Source of the DNA: an uncultured Leucothrix sp.
Lineage (GTDB): Bacteria; Pseudomonadota; Gammaproteobacteria; Thiotrichales; Thiotrichaceae
Reading direction: 5' to 3'
DNA length: 6,935 nucleotides
Assembly (NCBI GenBank): GCA_937923375.1
Contig: CALAJG010000315.1
Span: 1-6,935, forward strand
Of this stretch, positions 1-6,447 are shown piece after piece; the stretch's first letter is position 1, and every line of letters starts with the position of its first letter. Position numbers and translations under genes: made by a program. The notes beneath the pieces are model-generated. The model searched no databases. It was not told where the DNA came from and was given only the letters and a program-made list of their open reading frames with translations.

Positions 1-33
1 TCTAAATCCATTCTCAAGGATGAGGTAGACACA

Positions 34-792
34 ATGATAAAATTTCTCGGAAGTAAAATGGATACACTGACGATGAAAGAAACGGTCAAAGTTATTAATG
101 ACCGAATTGATCAAGGAACTTTCACACAGCATGTCGTTGTAAATGTGGCAAAAATAGTGAATATGCAGAATGATCCTATTCTTCGCGACTCAGTGAATAG
201 CAGTGACATTATTAACATTGATGGAATGGGCCTGTTATGGGGGGCAAAGTTATTTAGTGACAAAGTTACTGAGCGAGTATCAGGGATAGATTTATTTCAT
301 GAGCTTATTAAAAGCTCAGCGCGCTTAGAGAATGGTATTTTCCTCTTAGGAGCTACCCAAGAGGTACTTGATAAAACTTCAGATGAGCTAAAGAAAAAAT
401 TCCCAACACTGAGAATTAATGGCTCGAATCATGGTTATTTTTCAGAAGAACAGGAAGAAGAAGTTATCCATAAAATTAATGAATCAGGAGCAAAGCTTCT
501 ATTCGTAGCAATGAGCTCACCAAAAAAAGAAAACTTCATCAACCGCTGGAGAAAAGAGCTAAATGTAGACTTTGTTATGGGCGTCGGTGGCACGTTTGAT
601 GTAGTAGCAGGAGTCACAAAACGAGCGCCAACCTGGATGCAAATGTATGGATTAGAATGGTTTTATCGTGTCATACAAGAACCTGGCAGACTTTGGCGGC
701 GTTACTTATTCACAAACAGTAAATTCACCTTGATGATGTTAAGAGCAAGCTTTGATAAGCAATTTAGAGTTCAAGGTAGTAATACTCACTAA
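34..792 (+). CDS. WecG/TagA/CpsF-family glycosyltransferase
   Basis: This 252-residue protein has the usual length and layout of the GT26 (WecG/TagA/CpsF) family, which transfers a sugar from a UDP donor to a polyprenyl-diphosphate-linked acceptor at the cytoplasmic face of the inner membrane. The N-terminus (FLGSKMDTLTMKETV, residues 4-18) is typical. N37 lies in the VVVNVAKIV strand, and NIDGMGLLWG (61-70) holds D63, which I align with the proposed catalytic Asp of TagA. The signature GVGGTFDVVAG (183-193) is followed by RAPTWMQMYGLEWFYR (197-212) and EPGRLWRRYL (216-225), the basic and aromatic C-terminal appendage that docks these enzymes on the membrane. The start at 34 is favoured over the in-frame ATG at 58 because the family motif begins before it and GAGG (22-25) is well placed. 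There is no signal peptide or membrane helix. With wecB and wecC downstream, ManNAcA is the likely donor sugar, as for enterobacterial WecG, but relatives use other sugars (GumM, for example), so specificity is inferred. Confidence 0.93.
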   Translation: MIKFLGSKMDTLTMKETVKVINDRIDQGTFTQHVVVNVAKIVNMQNDPILRDSVNSSDIINIDGMGLLWGAKLFSDKVTERVSGIDLFHELIKSSARLENGIFLLGATQEVLDKTSDELKKKFPTLRINGSNHGYFSEEQEEEVIHKINESGAKLLFVAMSSPKKENFINRWRKELNVDFVMGVGGTFDVVAGVTKRAPTWMQMYGLEWFYRVIQEPGRLWRRYLFTNSKFTLMMLRASFDKQFRVQGSNTH

Positions 793-799
793 TTGGACT

Positions 800-1020
800 A
801 TGAAACCTCCGTTAACTAAATCTTACTCTAAAAATAAAGGGCAGAACACTGACTCTTTACAGGATAGTTTATTCGGTAACCTGAAAACTAAAGCGCTAGT
901 CAGTAGTAGAAAAACAACGTCATGCCGGTTTTAATCTTTTTATTTACAGTAGCTCATATCTCTATACATGATTTTTATTTAGCTACTAGCCCAATACTTA
1001 GGCAAGGAATTGATATTTAA
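800..1020 (+). pseudogene. possible frameshifted small membrane-protein gene (speculative)
   Basis: Two short reading frames abut in the gap between the glycosyltransferase and the EptA-like gene. The first starts at ATG 800, 8 bases after the glycosyltransferase stop, and encodes a polar, basic stretch (MKPPLTKSYSKNK...) that ends at 934. The second is open from 910 and encodes a hydrophobic stretch (MPVLIFLFTVAHISIHDFY from 922). Its stop, TAA at 1018-1020, overlaps the ATG of the next gene as TAATG. Adding one A to the A5 run at 910-914 would join them into a single protein of about 75 residues: a basic cytoplasmic head, one membrane helix and a short tail. That layout and the TAATG overlap suggest a decayed or misread small gene, but neither part has a good ribosome binding site and I recognise no family. 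Chance is a real alternative. Confidence 0.2.
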
Positions 1021-2744
1021 TGAAAATTAATTCGAATCTACTAGTAAATTTCGGTTTGAAGGCACTAGCTTTAGTCGCATTCGTTTATTTTACAAATCAA
1101 AATTTTAGCCAGCGTCTAAGTTATCTGATTAGTGACCAAAAATATTCCATACTGATCGTATTTACAGTTCTTTGGGTATTTTCAATTCTGGTGTTATTCA
1201 CCGTTAGCTTCCAGCAAAAGGCGATCTATCGAATATTTTGGGGGGCAATAATTGCATTAACAACGGCTATTTCATATGGATTTTATGCTGCTGGTGGATC
1301 GGAGTTAGAAGTTCTTGATGTGTTTGAGCTCTGGCAAGCTCGGCATGAAGCAGGTAGAGCCGTCAGCTATTTTATGGACGCTACCATTAAAGCAGGTGTC
1401 GTCGCTTTAATTGGATTTGCAGTTATAGCTTACCCTCCCCCTAAACTCAGTAATAAAACTGCAAAGTATTTAGGGTACACAGCTTGGTTACCTGTACTAC
1501 CCATATTGATATTTTGTAGTTTGATTTATATTAAATCAGACAGAGCTGTCGCTGGCTTGCCTAAACAGTTTTCTCCCATATCCATGGTAATGGCAATTGG
1601 CTACAAGTCACTTATGCACACCCCTCAAGAAAGAGACACTGTCAAGAGTGCTCCAGTAAAGCCACCTAAAGCCAAACACCTTGTTTATCTAATAGACGAA
1701 AGTGTCAGCCCTAATTATATATATTCTAGACAAGATCAATACCTTAAGGGATTTGATGATAACCTAAATAAAATAGCTGACTTTGGTGTCGCAGTGTCGG
1801 GCAGTAATTGTTCAGCAAGATCAAATGCGATCTTAAGGCTTGGTGCAACTCGCGATAATCTTATCCAAACCGTAAGAACTAGCCCTTCAATATGGCAGTA
1901 TGCAAAAAAAGCAGGCTTCAAGACTGTCTACATAGATGCGCAAGCGTCAGGAATCATGGCTACTAAGCCGAATGATTACCAAAATTACATGACAGCAACA
2001 GAGGCTCAATATATCGATAAATTCTATAAAGTGAAAGATGTTGAATCACCACAGCTAGATTACAAATTACTTGAACTAATCAAAAAAGAGCTGTTAAGCG
2101 ATGTCCCTACCTTTATATACGCAAATAAGAACGGTGCACATTTTCCATATGCTGAAAACTACCCAGAAAGCGAGGCTATATACCAGCCTGTAGTGCCAAA
2201 TCAAAATGGTCTGTCTGGGTTAATGGATTCAAACAGTAAAAGTATTGGTATGCAGTCGGTAATCAACGCCTATAAAAACTCTATTCACTGGACTGTGGAC
2301 AAATTCTTTCAACAGTTTTTTGACGAGCTGGATCTTGACGATACTGTGGTGGTTTATACCTCCGATCATGGACAGTATTTTAAAGAAGGCAGCACTACAC
2401 ATTGCTCCTCGGGTGAAGGCGCACCGGCCGCAGAGGGGCTTGTTCCTTTGATGTTGATGAGTAGCAATGATGGTCTTATTGCTAAATTTAATGAAGCCGC
2501 AACACTTAACTTCAATAAGAGTGATCATTTTTCATTATTTCCAACGTTATTAAATCTTCTGGGTTATTCCGAAGATATGCAAAAAAGCTACGGTTCGACC
2601 TTATTCGATGAACCAAATGATCGAAATGCGGCATTCAATACAGGTGATATTCTAGGAATAATCTCCATCAACACCATTTGGCGAGAAGTAACCCAGGAAG
2701 AACGATTGGAAAACTCTCTCGTTACTTCACCGGCCAAAGATTAA
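1020..2744 (+). CDS. EptA-like inner-membrane transferase with periplasmic sulfatase-fold domain
   Basis: This 574-residue protein has the architecture of the phosphoethanolamine transferases (EptA/EptB/CptA/OpgE), which move phosphoethanolamine from phosphatidylethanolamine to lipid A, core sugars or glucans in the periplasm. Five hydrophobic segments (about 8-25, 42-62, 69-91, 122-138 and 151-171) are followed by a linker and a soluble alkaline-phosphatase-superfamily domain from about 218. Visible metal-site elements are LVYLIDES (E227), a nucleophile-region motif SNCSARSNAILRLG (262-275), NGAHFPY (H374) and YTSDHGQ (D449, H450); H461 and SDH (501-503) may also contribute. I align these with E240, T280, D452 and H453 of neisserial EptA. 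The usual catalytic Thr is not evident: the motif offers C264 and S265 instead, and it does not fit the sulfatase CxPxR signature. AAGGA at 1004-1008, 11 bases upstream, supports the ATG start. A phosphoglycerol or other phospho-group transferase, or a hydrolase, is possible. The setting suggests modification of the locus polysaccharide or of lipid A. Confidence 0.85.
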   Translation: MKINSNLLVNFGLKALALVAFVYFTNQNFSQRLSYLISDQKYSILIVFTVLWVFSILVLFTVSFQQKAIYRIFWGAIIALTTAISYGFYAAGGSELEVLDVFELWQARHEAGRAVSYFMDATIKAGVVALIGFAVIAYPPPKLSNKTAKYLGYTAWLPVLPILIFCSLIYIKSDRAVAGLPKQFSPISMVMAIGYKSLMHTPQERDTVKSAPVKPPKAKHLVYLIDESVSPNYIYSRQDQYLKGFDDNLNKIADFGVAVSGSNCSARSNAILRLGATRDNLIQTVRTSPSIWQYAKKAGFKTVYIDAQASGIMATKPNDYQNYMTATEAQYIDKFYKVKDVESPQLDYKLLELIKKELLSDVPTFIYANKNGAHFPYAENYPESEAIYQPVVPNQNGLSGLMDSNSKSIGMQSVINAYKNSIHWTVDKFFQQFFDELDLDDTVVVYTSDHGQYFKEGSTTHCSSGEGAPAAEGLVPLMLMSSNDGLIAKFNEAATLNFNKSDHFSLFPTLLNLLGYSEDMQKSYGSTLFDEPNDRNAAFNTGDILGIISINTIWREVTQEERLENSLVTSPAKD

Positions 2745-2888
2745 ACAATTAATTCACACAGGTAATATTTTCGTGCGTTGATTTACGCTGCTGCATAAAA
2801 CAATTTTCTGCCCCTCAAAGTCCTCCTTGCCTTTACTAATCATCAGTGTCGACTACTCAGACTTCGTGATCTCTGAAGCACTTCCTGG

Positions 2889-3002
2889 ATGACAACTTTT
2901 AATCATCTATCAGCAGCAGCCAGAAAATTAACTGCTACGTCACCTGTCAGGAAAAGCGTGGCTTCCGGCATGATTGCGATCTTGTTATTGCCCCTTTACT
3001 GA
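2889..3002 (+). CDS. possible 37-residue small hydrophobic ORF (speculative)
   Basis: An ATG at 2889 opens a 37-codon frame ending at TGA 3000-3002. The peptide begins MTTFNHLSAAARKL and ends RKSVASGMIAILLLPLY: a basic segment followed by a short hydrophobic one, like the start of a signal peptide or a tiny single-pass protein. The only Shine-Dalgarno-like sequence is a weak GAAG at 2875-2878. Frames this short arise often by chance and I recognise no family, so it may be non-coding leader or the remnant of the 5' end of a lost gene. Confidence 0.13.
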   Translation: MTTFNHLSAAARKLTATSPVRKSVASGMIAILLLPLY

Positions 3003-3021
3003 TAATTTAAAATCTTATTGC

Positions 3022-3045
3022 AATCAAACTTTGTGTCATTTGATT
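3022..3045. repeat. 7-bp inverted repeat just upstream of the wzc ribosome binding site
   Basis: AATCAAA at 3022-3028 and TTTGATT at 3039-3045 are perfect inverted copies separated by 10 bases. The right arm ends 2 bases before the AAAGGA ribosome binding site. It could be an operator half-site pair or a weak A/U-rich leader hairpin. In AT-rich DNA a 7-bp repeat can also be chance. Confidence 0.3.
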
Positions 3046-3047
3046 TT

Positions 3048-3053
3048 AAAGGA
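3048..3053 (+). promoter_or_regulatory. ribosome binding site fixing the wzc start at 3063
   Basis: AAAGGA sits 9 bases before ATG 3063. The longest open frame could begin at a TTG at 3018, but no comparable site precedes that codon, and the 15 extra residues show no family feature. The ATG is therefore the better start. Confidence 0.75.
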
Positions 3054-3062
3054 ACTTTAAGG

Positions 3063-5240
3063 ATGGCTCTCAATAAATATGACCAGTCAGTTAATCCCCG
3101 ATATTTCGAGAGAAAGGTGCCCATCGTAAAAGAGCAGAATATAGCACAACCTATATATGGCTATGTTAATCAAAGTACGGAAAAGGAACCTTCGTTTGAT
3201 CTTTCCAAAATACTATCGGCACTCATTCATAGAAAATGGATAATAATATTTACTACATTAATTTTCTCATTAATTGCTTTGATAATTAGCTTTCAGATAA
3301 AACCAGCTTTCAAAGCAACCACGATGTTAGAGATATCCAGAAACTCTTATAAAGTTATTGAATTTGAAAGAATGACTTCAAATGCAGAGGATAAAGAGTT
3401 TTACAGTACGCAATATGGTTTATTAACTAACCCTACACTAGCAAGTCGAGTGATTAAGGAGCTCAATCTCAATGCGGCTCAATTAGATTTTATTGACCCC
3501 AAAAAATCTAAAGACGTATTAAAAGAGAAAACTATAGAAGAAGTATTTTTATCAAATCTATCAATCAGCCCAGTTCTTGAGAGTCGATTAGTAAAAATTT
3601 CATATGAAAACTCTGATCCAGTTTTAGCTAGCAGAATTGCTAATTCTTTGGCGCAGAATTTCATTGAGTCAAATATGGAAAAAAAGAGAGGAGCAAACTC
3701 TTATACCCGAGACTATTTGGAGAGTAGTGTAAAAAAGGCTAAGCAAAAACTGGAGGACTCTGAACTATTGCTAGATGACTATGCATCAACCAATAATATT
3801 ATCAAGTTTGATGAGTCTCAATCGGTAAAGCTGAGAACGCTTCAAAAATTAGAAGAAATGTCCTCTATAGCAGAAAGGGACTTGATTGATGATGAAAACA
3901 ACCAACTCCTTTCCATGGGCAGTTCTGGCATTCAAAATGTCATGAATAACCCAACCATTCAGGTGCTAAATCAACAAAAAAGCCAATTATTTTCAGATTA
4001 TCAGGAAATGCTACAGACCTTTAAGCCTAGCTATCCTGCAATGAGAAGGTTGCAAGAGCGAATCAAACAAATTACACAAGAAATCACACGAGAAAAAAAT
4101 AACACACTTAGAGACACCCGGGCTTTAGCTAGTAATAGGTATCAGGCTTCAAAAGAAAAAGTAGATAAGCTGAAGACCAGAGCGAATCAGCTTAAGAATG
4201 AATTGATGGTCGCTCAAAATCAGGCGCTTAATTATAATAATCTTAAACGTGAAGCTTCCAGTAACAGAGACCTTTATAACGCGCTGTTAAAGCGTCTCAA
4301 TGAAGTAACTGTTGCTGAGAATGTAGCAGTCAACAATATTTCAATAATTAATAAAGCAGCTGTACCAAGAAAAAAGATAAGGCCAAGACGTCTGCTGAAT
4401 ATGATGGGCGGGACGTTCTTAGGCTTATTTATTGGCTCACTTCTGGCTCTGTACAGAGAAATAACACATGGCCTGGTAAGAAATGAGAACGAATTAGAAA
4501 AGTTTGCAAATCTACCAGTCCTTGGGAAAATTCCAAAAATTAAAAAGCGATCGGGAATAGACACCTCGTTGCTCATATATAATAAGGCCCATTCGCTTTT
4601 ACCAGAGGCAATAAGTTCATTTAGGACTAACCTTGCTTATTCTAAAGAACAACAATCACCAAGGTCTATCCTATTTACAAGCTCAACTAGTGATGAAGGT
4701 AAGACATCTACAGCCATCAATTTAGCTTGCGCCTACATATTATTGGGGAAAAAGGTTTTATTAATTGATGCAGACATGCGTAACCCCTCTATTGAAAAAC
4801 GACTTTTAAAAGGAAGAAGAAGAAAAGGGTTATCCAATTATCTATTAGGTAAATCAAATTTAGCGGATATTGTACAAATATCTAAAATTTCCAACAGGCT
4901 AGTTATTATTCCTTCTGGCAGTATACCAAAAAAGCCAGTTGAGCTCATTGCAAGCAAAAAAATGGCGGACTTGATTGAGCTTGGTCAACAAAGGTTTGAT
5001 GTCGTAATTGTGGACTCTCCCCCCGTGAGAGACATATCAGATTCAATAATCCTTTCAACCTTTGTAGACGCAACAATTCATAGCGTACAAATCAACAAAA
5101 CACGTATTAATGATCTCTCTCTTGCACTAAATCGCTTGGTAATTACCAATGGAAATTTACTAGGCGTTGTTGCGACAGACGTGAAGCCCACGTACTCCCC
5201 CCGCCGCAGACCCCAACAACTTTTTCCTGCGCTCACGTGA
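3063..5240 (+). CDS. wzc: Wzc-like polysaccharide co-polymerase with BY-kinase domain
   Basis: This 725-residue inner-membrane protein joins a Wzz-type chain-length domain to a bacterial tyrosine autokinase (PCP-2a, Wzc/GumC-like), which controls polymer length and export with an outer-membrane Wza-type channel. Residues 1-57 are cytoplasmic. Helix 1 (about 58-79) leads to a periplasmic domain with a long coiled-coil stretch (about 215-415), then the proline-containing AAVPRKKIRPRR motif (432-443) and helix 2 (about 449-464). The kinase has the EAISSFRTNL interface motif (515-524), a Walker A variant TSSTSDEGKTS (539-549), Walker A' LLIDADMR (566-573), IIPSG (615-619) and Walker B VVIVDSPP (647-654). 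The oddity is the end: most BY-kinases finish in a tyrosine cluster, whereas here the last stretch has a single tyrosine (Y711) followed by a basic SPRRRPQQ tail, partly encoded by a C6 run. No partner phosphatase (Wzb) or export channel (Wza) lies in view. The long upstream gap suggests this gene opens a transcription unit that continues into wecB and wecC. Confidence 0.93.
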   Translation: MALNKYDQSVNPRYFERKVPIVKEQNIAQPIYGYVNQSTEKEPSFDLSKILSALIHRKWIIIFTTLIFSLIALIISFQIKPAFKATTMLEISRNSYKVIEFERMTSNAEDKEFYSTQYGLLTNPTLASRVIKELNLNAAQLDFIDPKKSKDVLKEKTIEEVFLSNLSISPVLESRLVKISYENSDPVLASRIANSLAQNFIESNMEKKRGANSYTRDYLESSVKKAKQKLEDSELLLDDYASTNNIIKFDESQSVKLRTLQKLEEMSSIAERDLIDDENNQLLSMGSSGIQNVMNNPTIQVLNQQKSQLFSDYQEMLQTFKPSYPAMRRLQERIKQITQEITREKNNTLRDTRALASNRYQASKEKVDKLKTRANQLKNELMVAQNQALNYNNLKREASSNRDLYNALLKRLNEVTVAENVAVNNISIINKAAVPRKKIRPRRLLNMMGGTFLGLFIGSLLALYREITHGLVRNENELEKFANLPVLGKIPKIKKRSGIDTSLLIYNKAHSLLPEAISSFRTNLAYSKEQQSPRSILFTSSTSDEGKTSTAINLACAYILLGKKVLLIDADMRNPSIEKRLLKGRRRKGLSNYLLGKSNLADIVQISKISNRLVIIPSGSIPKKPVELIASKKMADLIELGQQRFDVVIVDSPPVRDISDSIILSTFVDATIHSVQINKTRINDLSLALNRLVITNGNLLGVVATDVKPTYSPRRRPQQLFPALT

Positions 5241-5310
5241 GAGAAATCATTTTGATAGACAATTTATTTTTAAATGAACAACTCATATTTTCACTAGGGA
5301 TAGCATCAAT

Positions 5311-6447
5311 ATGAAAACTAAAATTCTAGTTGTTTTTGGTACTCGACCGGAGGCAATAAAAATGGCTCCGGTGGTTCGCGCTCTTAAAACGGATGATAAT
5401 TTTGAAACGAAGGTATGCGTAACAGGACAACACAGGGAAATGCTTGATCAAGTACTGCAGTTGTTCAATATTACGCCTGACTATGATTTGAATATAATGA
5501 AAAAAAATCAGGATTTAAGTGATATCACATCACATGTGATTATAGGGTTACGTAAGACGCTTAATGAATTTAAACCAGACCGTGTCTTAGTACACGGCGA
5601 TACAACAACAACAATGGCAGCTAGCTTAGCAGGTTATTATGCCCAAGTACCTGTTTGTCATATTGAGGCCGGCTTGCGTACAGGAAATATTTATTCGCCT
5701 TGGCCAGAGGAAATGAATCGCAAGTTAACCAGCAGTATTTGTGATATACACTTCGCGCCCACTCAATGGGCAAAGCAGAACTTAATCAATGAAGGCATAC
5801 AAGAAGAACAAGTCGAGGTCACCGGAAACACTGTAATCGATGCCCTGCTATGGGTAACTGAAAAAATTAAAGCTGACTCAAATTTAGAAAAATCACTTGA
5901 AGAAACATTCTCTTTTCTTCCTCAAAAGAATGATGTTAAAGAACGAATCATTCTTGTAACAGGGCATCGACGTGAGAATTTTGGCAAGCCATTAGAGGAT
6001 ATGTGTAAGTCGTTGTTGAAACTGGCAGAAAATAAAAATGTACGGATTGTCTATCCAGTACATCTTAACCCGAATGTTCAAAAACCAGTGTATGCGATTT
6101 TAGGAAACCAATCCCGGATTCATTTGATAGAACCCCAATGCTATGTGCCCTTTGTTTACCTAATGAACAAAGCATATTTTGTTATTACGGACTCAGGTGG
6201 CATTCAAGAAGAAGCGCCCTCATTGGGAAAACCTGTTCTGGTCACCAGAGAAACAACCGAACGCCCGGAAGCTGTTAAGGCCGGCACTGTCAAACTCGTA
6301 GGTTCAAGCCCCCACAAGATCCTGAAAGAATCAGAACAATTACTAAATAACACGGAATATTACAAGCAAATCAGCTGTATGCACAACCCTTATGGTGACG
6401 GTAAAGCGAGTGAGAGAATTCTCAGGAGATTAAGAGATGCAATGTGA
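5311..6447 (+). CDS. wecB: UDP-N-acetylglucosamine 2-epimerase (non-hydrolysing)
   Basis: This 378-residue cytosolic enzyme interconverts UDP-GlcNAc and UDP-ManNAc and has the full family length. Family motifs run from end to end: VFGTRPEAIKMAP (8-20), TGQHREMLDQVL (38-49), VHGDTTTTMAAS (94-105), HIEAGLRTG (117-125), WPEEMNRKL (131-139), VTGHRRENFG (216-225), YPVHLNPNV (248-256) and ITDSGGIQEEAPSLGKPVL (292-310). D97, E119, E133 and H219 correspond to the catalytic D95, E117, E131 and H213 of E. coli WecB, so it should be active. AGGGA at 5296-5300 precedes the ATG by 10 bases. It lies 70 bases after wzc with no visible terminator between, and its 3' end overlaps wecC, so the three genes are probably co-transcribed. 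Its product would feed WecC; UDP-ManNAc could also be used directly by a ManNAc transferase. Confidence 0.97.
   Translation: MKTKILVVFGTRPEAIKMAPVVRALKTDDNFETKVCVTGQHREMLDQVLQLFNITPDYDLNIMKKNQDLSDITSHVIIGLRKTLNEFKPDRVLVHGDTTTTMAASLAGYYAQVPVCHIEAGLRTGNIYSPWPEEMNRKLTSSICDIHFAPTQWAKQNLINEGIQEEQVEVTGNTVIDALLWVTEKIKADSNLEKSLEETFSFLPQKNDVKERIILVTGHRRENFGKPLEDMCKSLLKLAENKNVRIVYPVHLNPNVQKPVYAILGNQSRIHLIEPQCYVPFVYLMNKAYFVITDSGGIQEEAPSLGKPVLVTRETTERPEAVKAGTVKLVGSSPHKILKESEQLLNNTEYYKQISCMHNPYGDGKASERILRRLRDAM
6424..6428 (+). promoter_or_regulatory. wecC ribosome binding site inside wecB
   Basis: AGGAG lies within the last codons of wecB, 8 bases before ATG 6437. It supports that start, and the 11-base overlap suggests translational coupling of the two enzymes. 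Confidence 0.7.

Larger units (their letters stand above)
2745..3062. other. 318-base intergenic region, probable leader of the wzc unit
   Basis: No recognisable gene lies here. The gap is much longer than the others in the window and looks less AT-rich than its flanks in the middle, so it is the likeliest place for a promoter serving wzc-wecB-wecC. I found no convincing -35/-10 pair: GATAAT at 3001-3006 resembles a -10 box but has no good -35 at the right distance. No JUMPstart/ops element (GGCGGTAG core) is present. No strong hairpin with a T-run follows the EptA-like gene, so readthrough from it is possible. Small inverted repeats and one short reading frame in the region are described separately. 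Confidence 0.6.

Noticed and set aside
2..28. Possible 3' end of an upstream gene (open frame ending at TAG 26-28, 5 bases before the first start)
   Set aside because: Only eight codons are visible, and another frame has a stop at 3-5, so nothing supports choosing this one as coding.
910..945. Possible terminator: AAAAC/GTTTT stem followed by a T-rich stretch
   Set aside because: The stem is five mostly A-T pairs with a 12-base loop, too weak for an intrinsic terminator.
943..972. Promoter-like TTTACA with TATACA or CATGAT downstream
   Set aside because: Spacing is 14 bases for the better -10 box, and the box at 18 bases matches only three of six consensus positions.
948..987. AGTAGCT/AGCTACT inverted repeat before the EptA-like gene
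   Set aside because: Seven pairs over a 26-base loop in AT-rich DNA is expected by chance and has no other support.
2229..2528. 99-codon reverse frame inside the EptA-like gene
   Set aside because: It lies opposite the conserved catalytic domain, resembles no family and has no start signals; it is a shadow of the real gene.
3018..3062. TTG start at 3018 extending the Wzc-like protein by 15 residues
   Set aside because: No ribosome binding site precedes it, whereas ATG 3063 has AAAGGA at 9 bases.
4274..4576. 100-codon reverse frame inside wzc
   Set aside because: It lies opposite the second membrane helix and linker of Wzc, with no independent support.
5252..5276. TTGATA as a -35 box for a wecB promoter
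   Set aside because: No acceptable -10 box lies 16-18 bases downstream; the nearest (TAAATG) is at 13.
5529..5540. Perfect 12-bp palindrome ATCACATGTGAT
   Set aside because: It lies inside wecB in a conserved protein segment, and its half-sites are in the reverse order to a CRP site (TGTGA-N6-TCACA).
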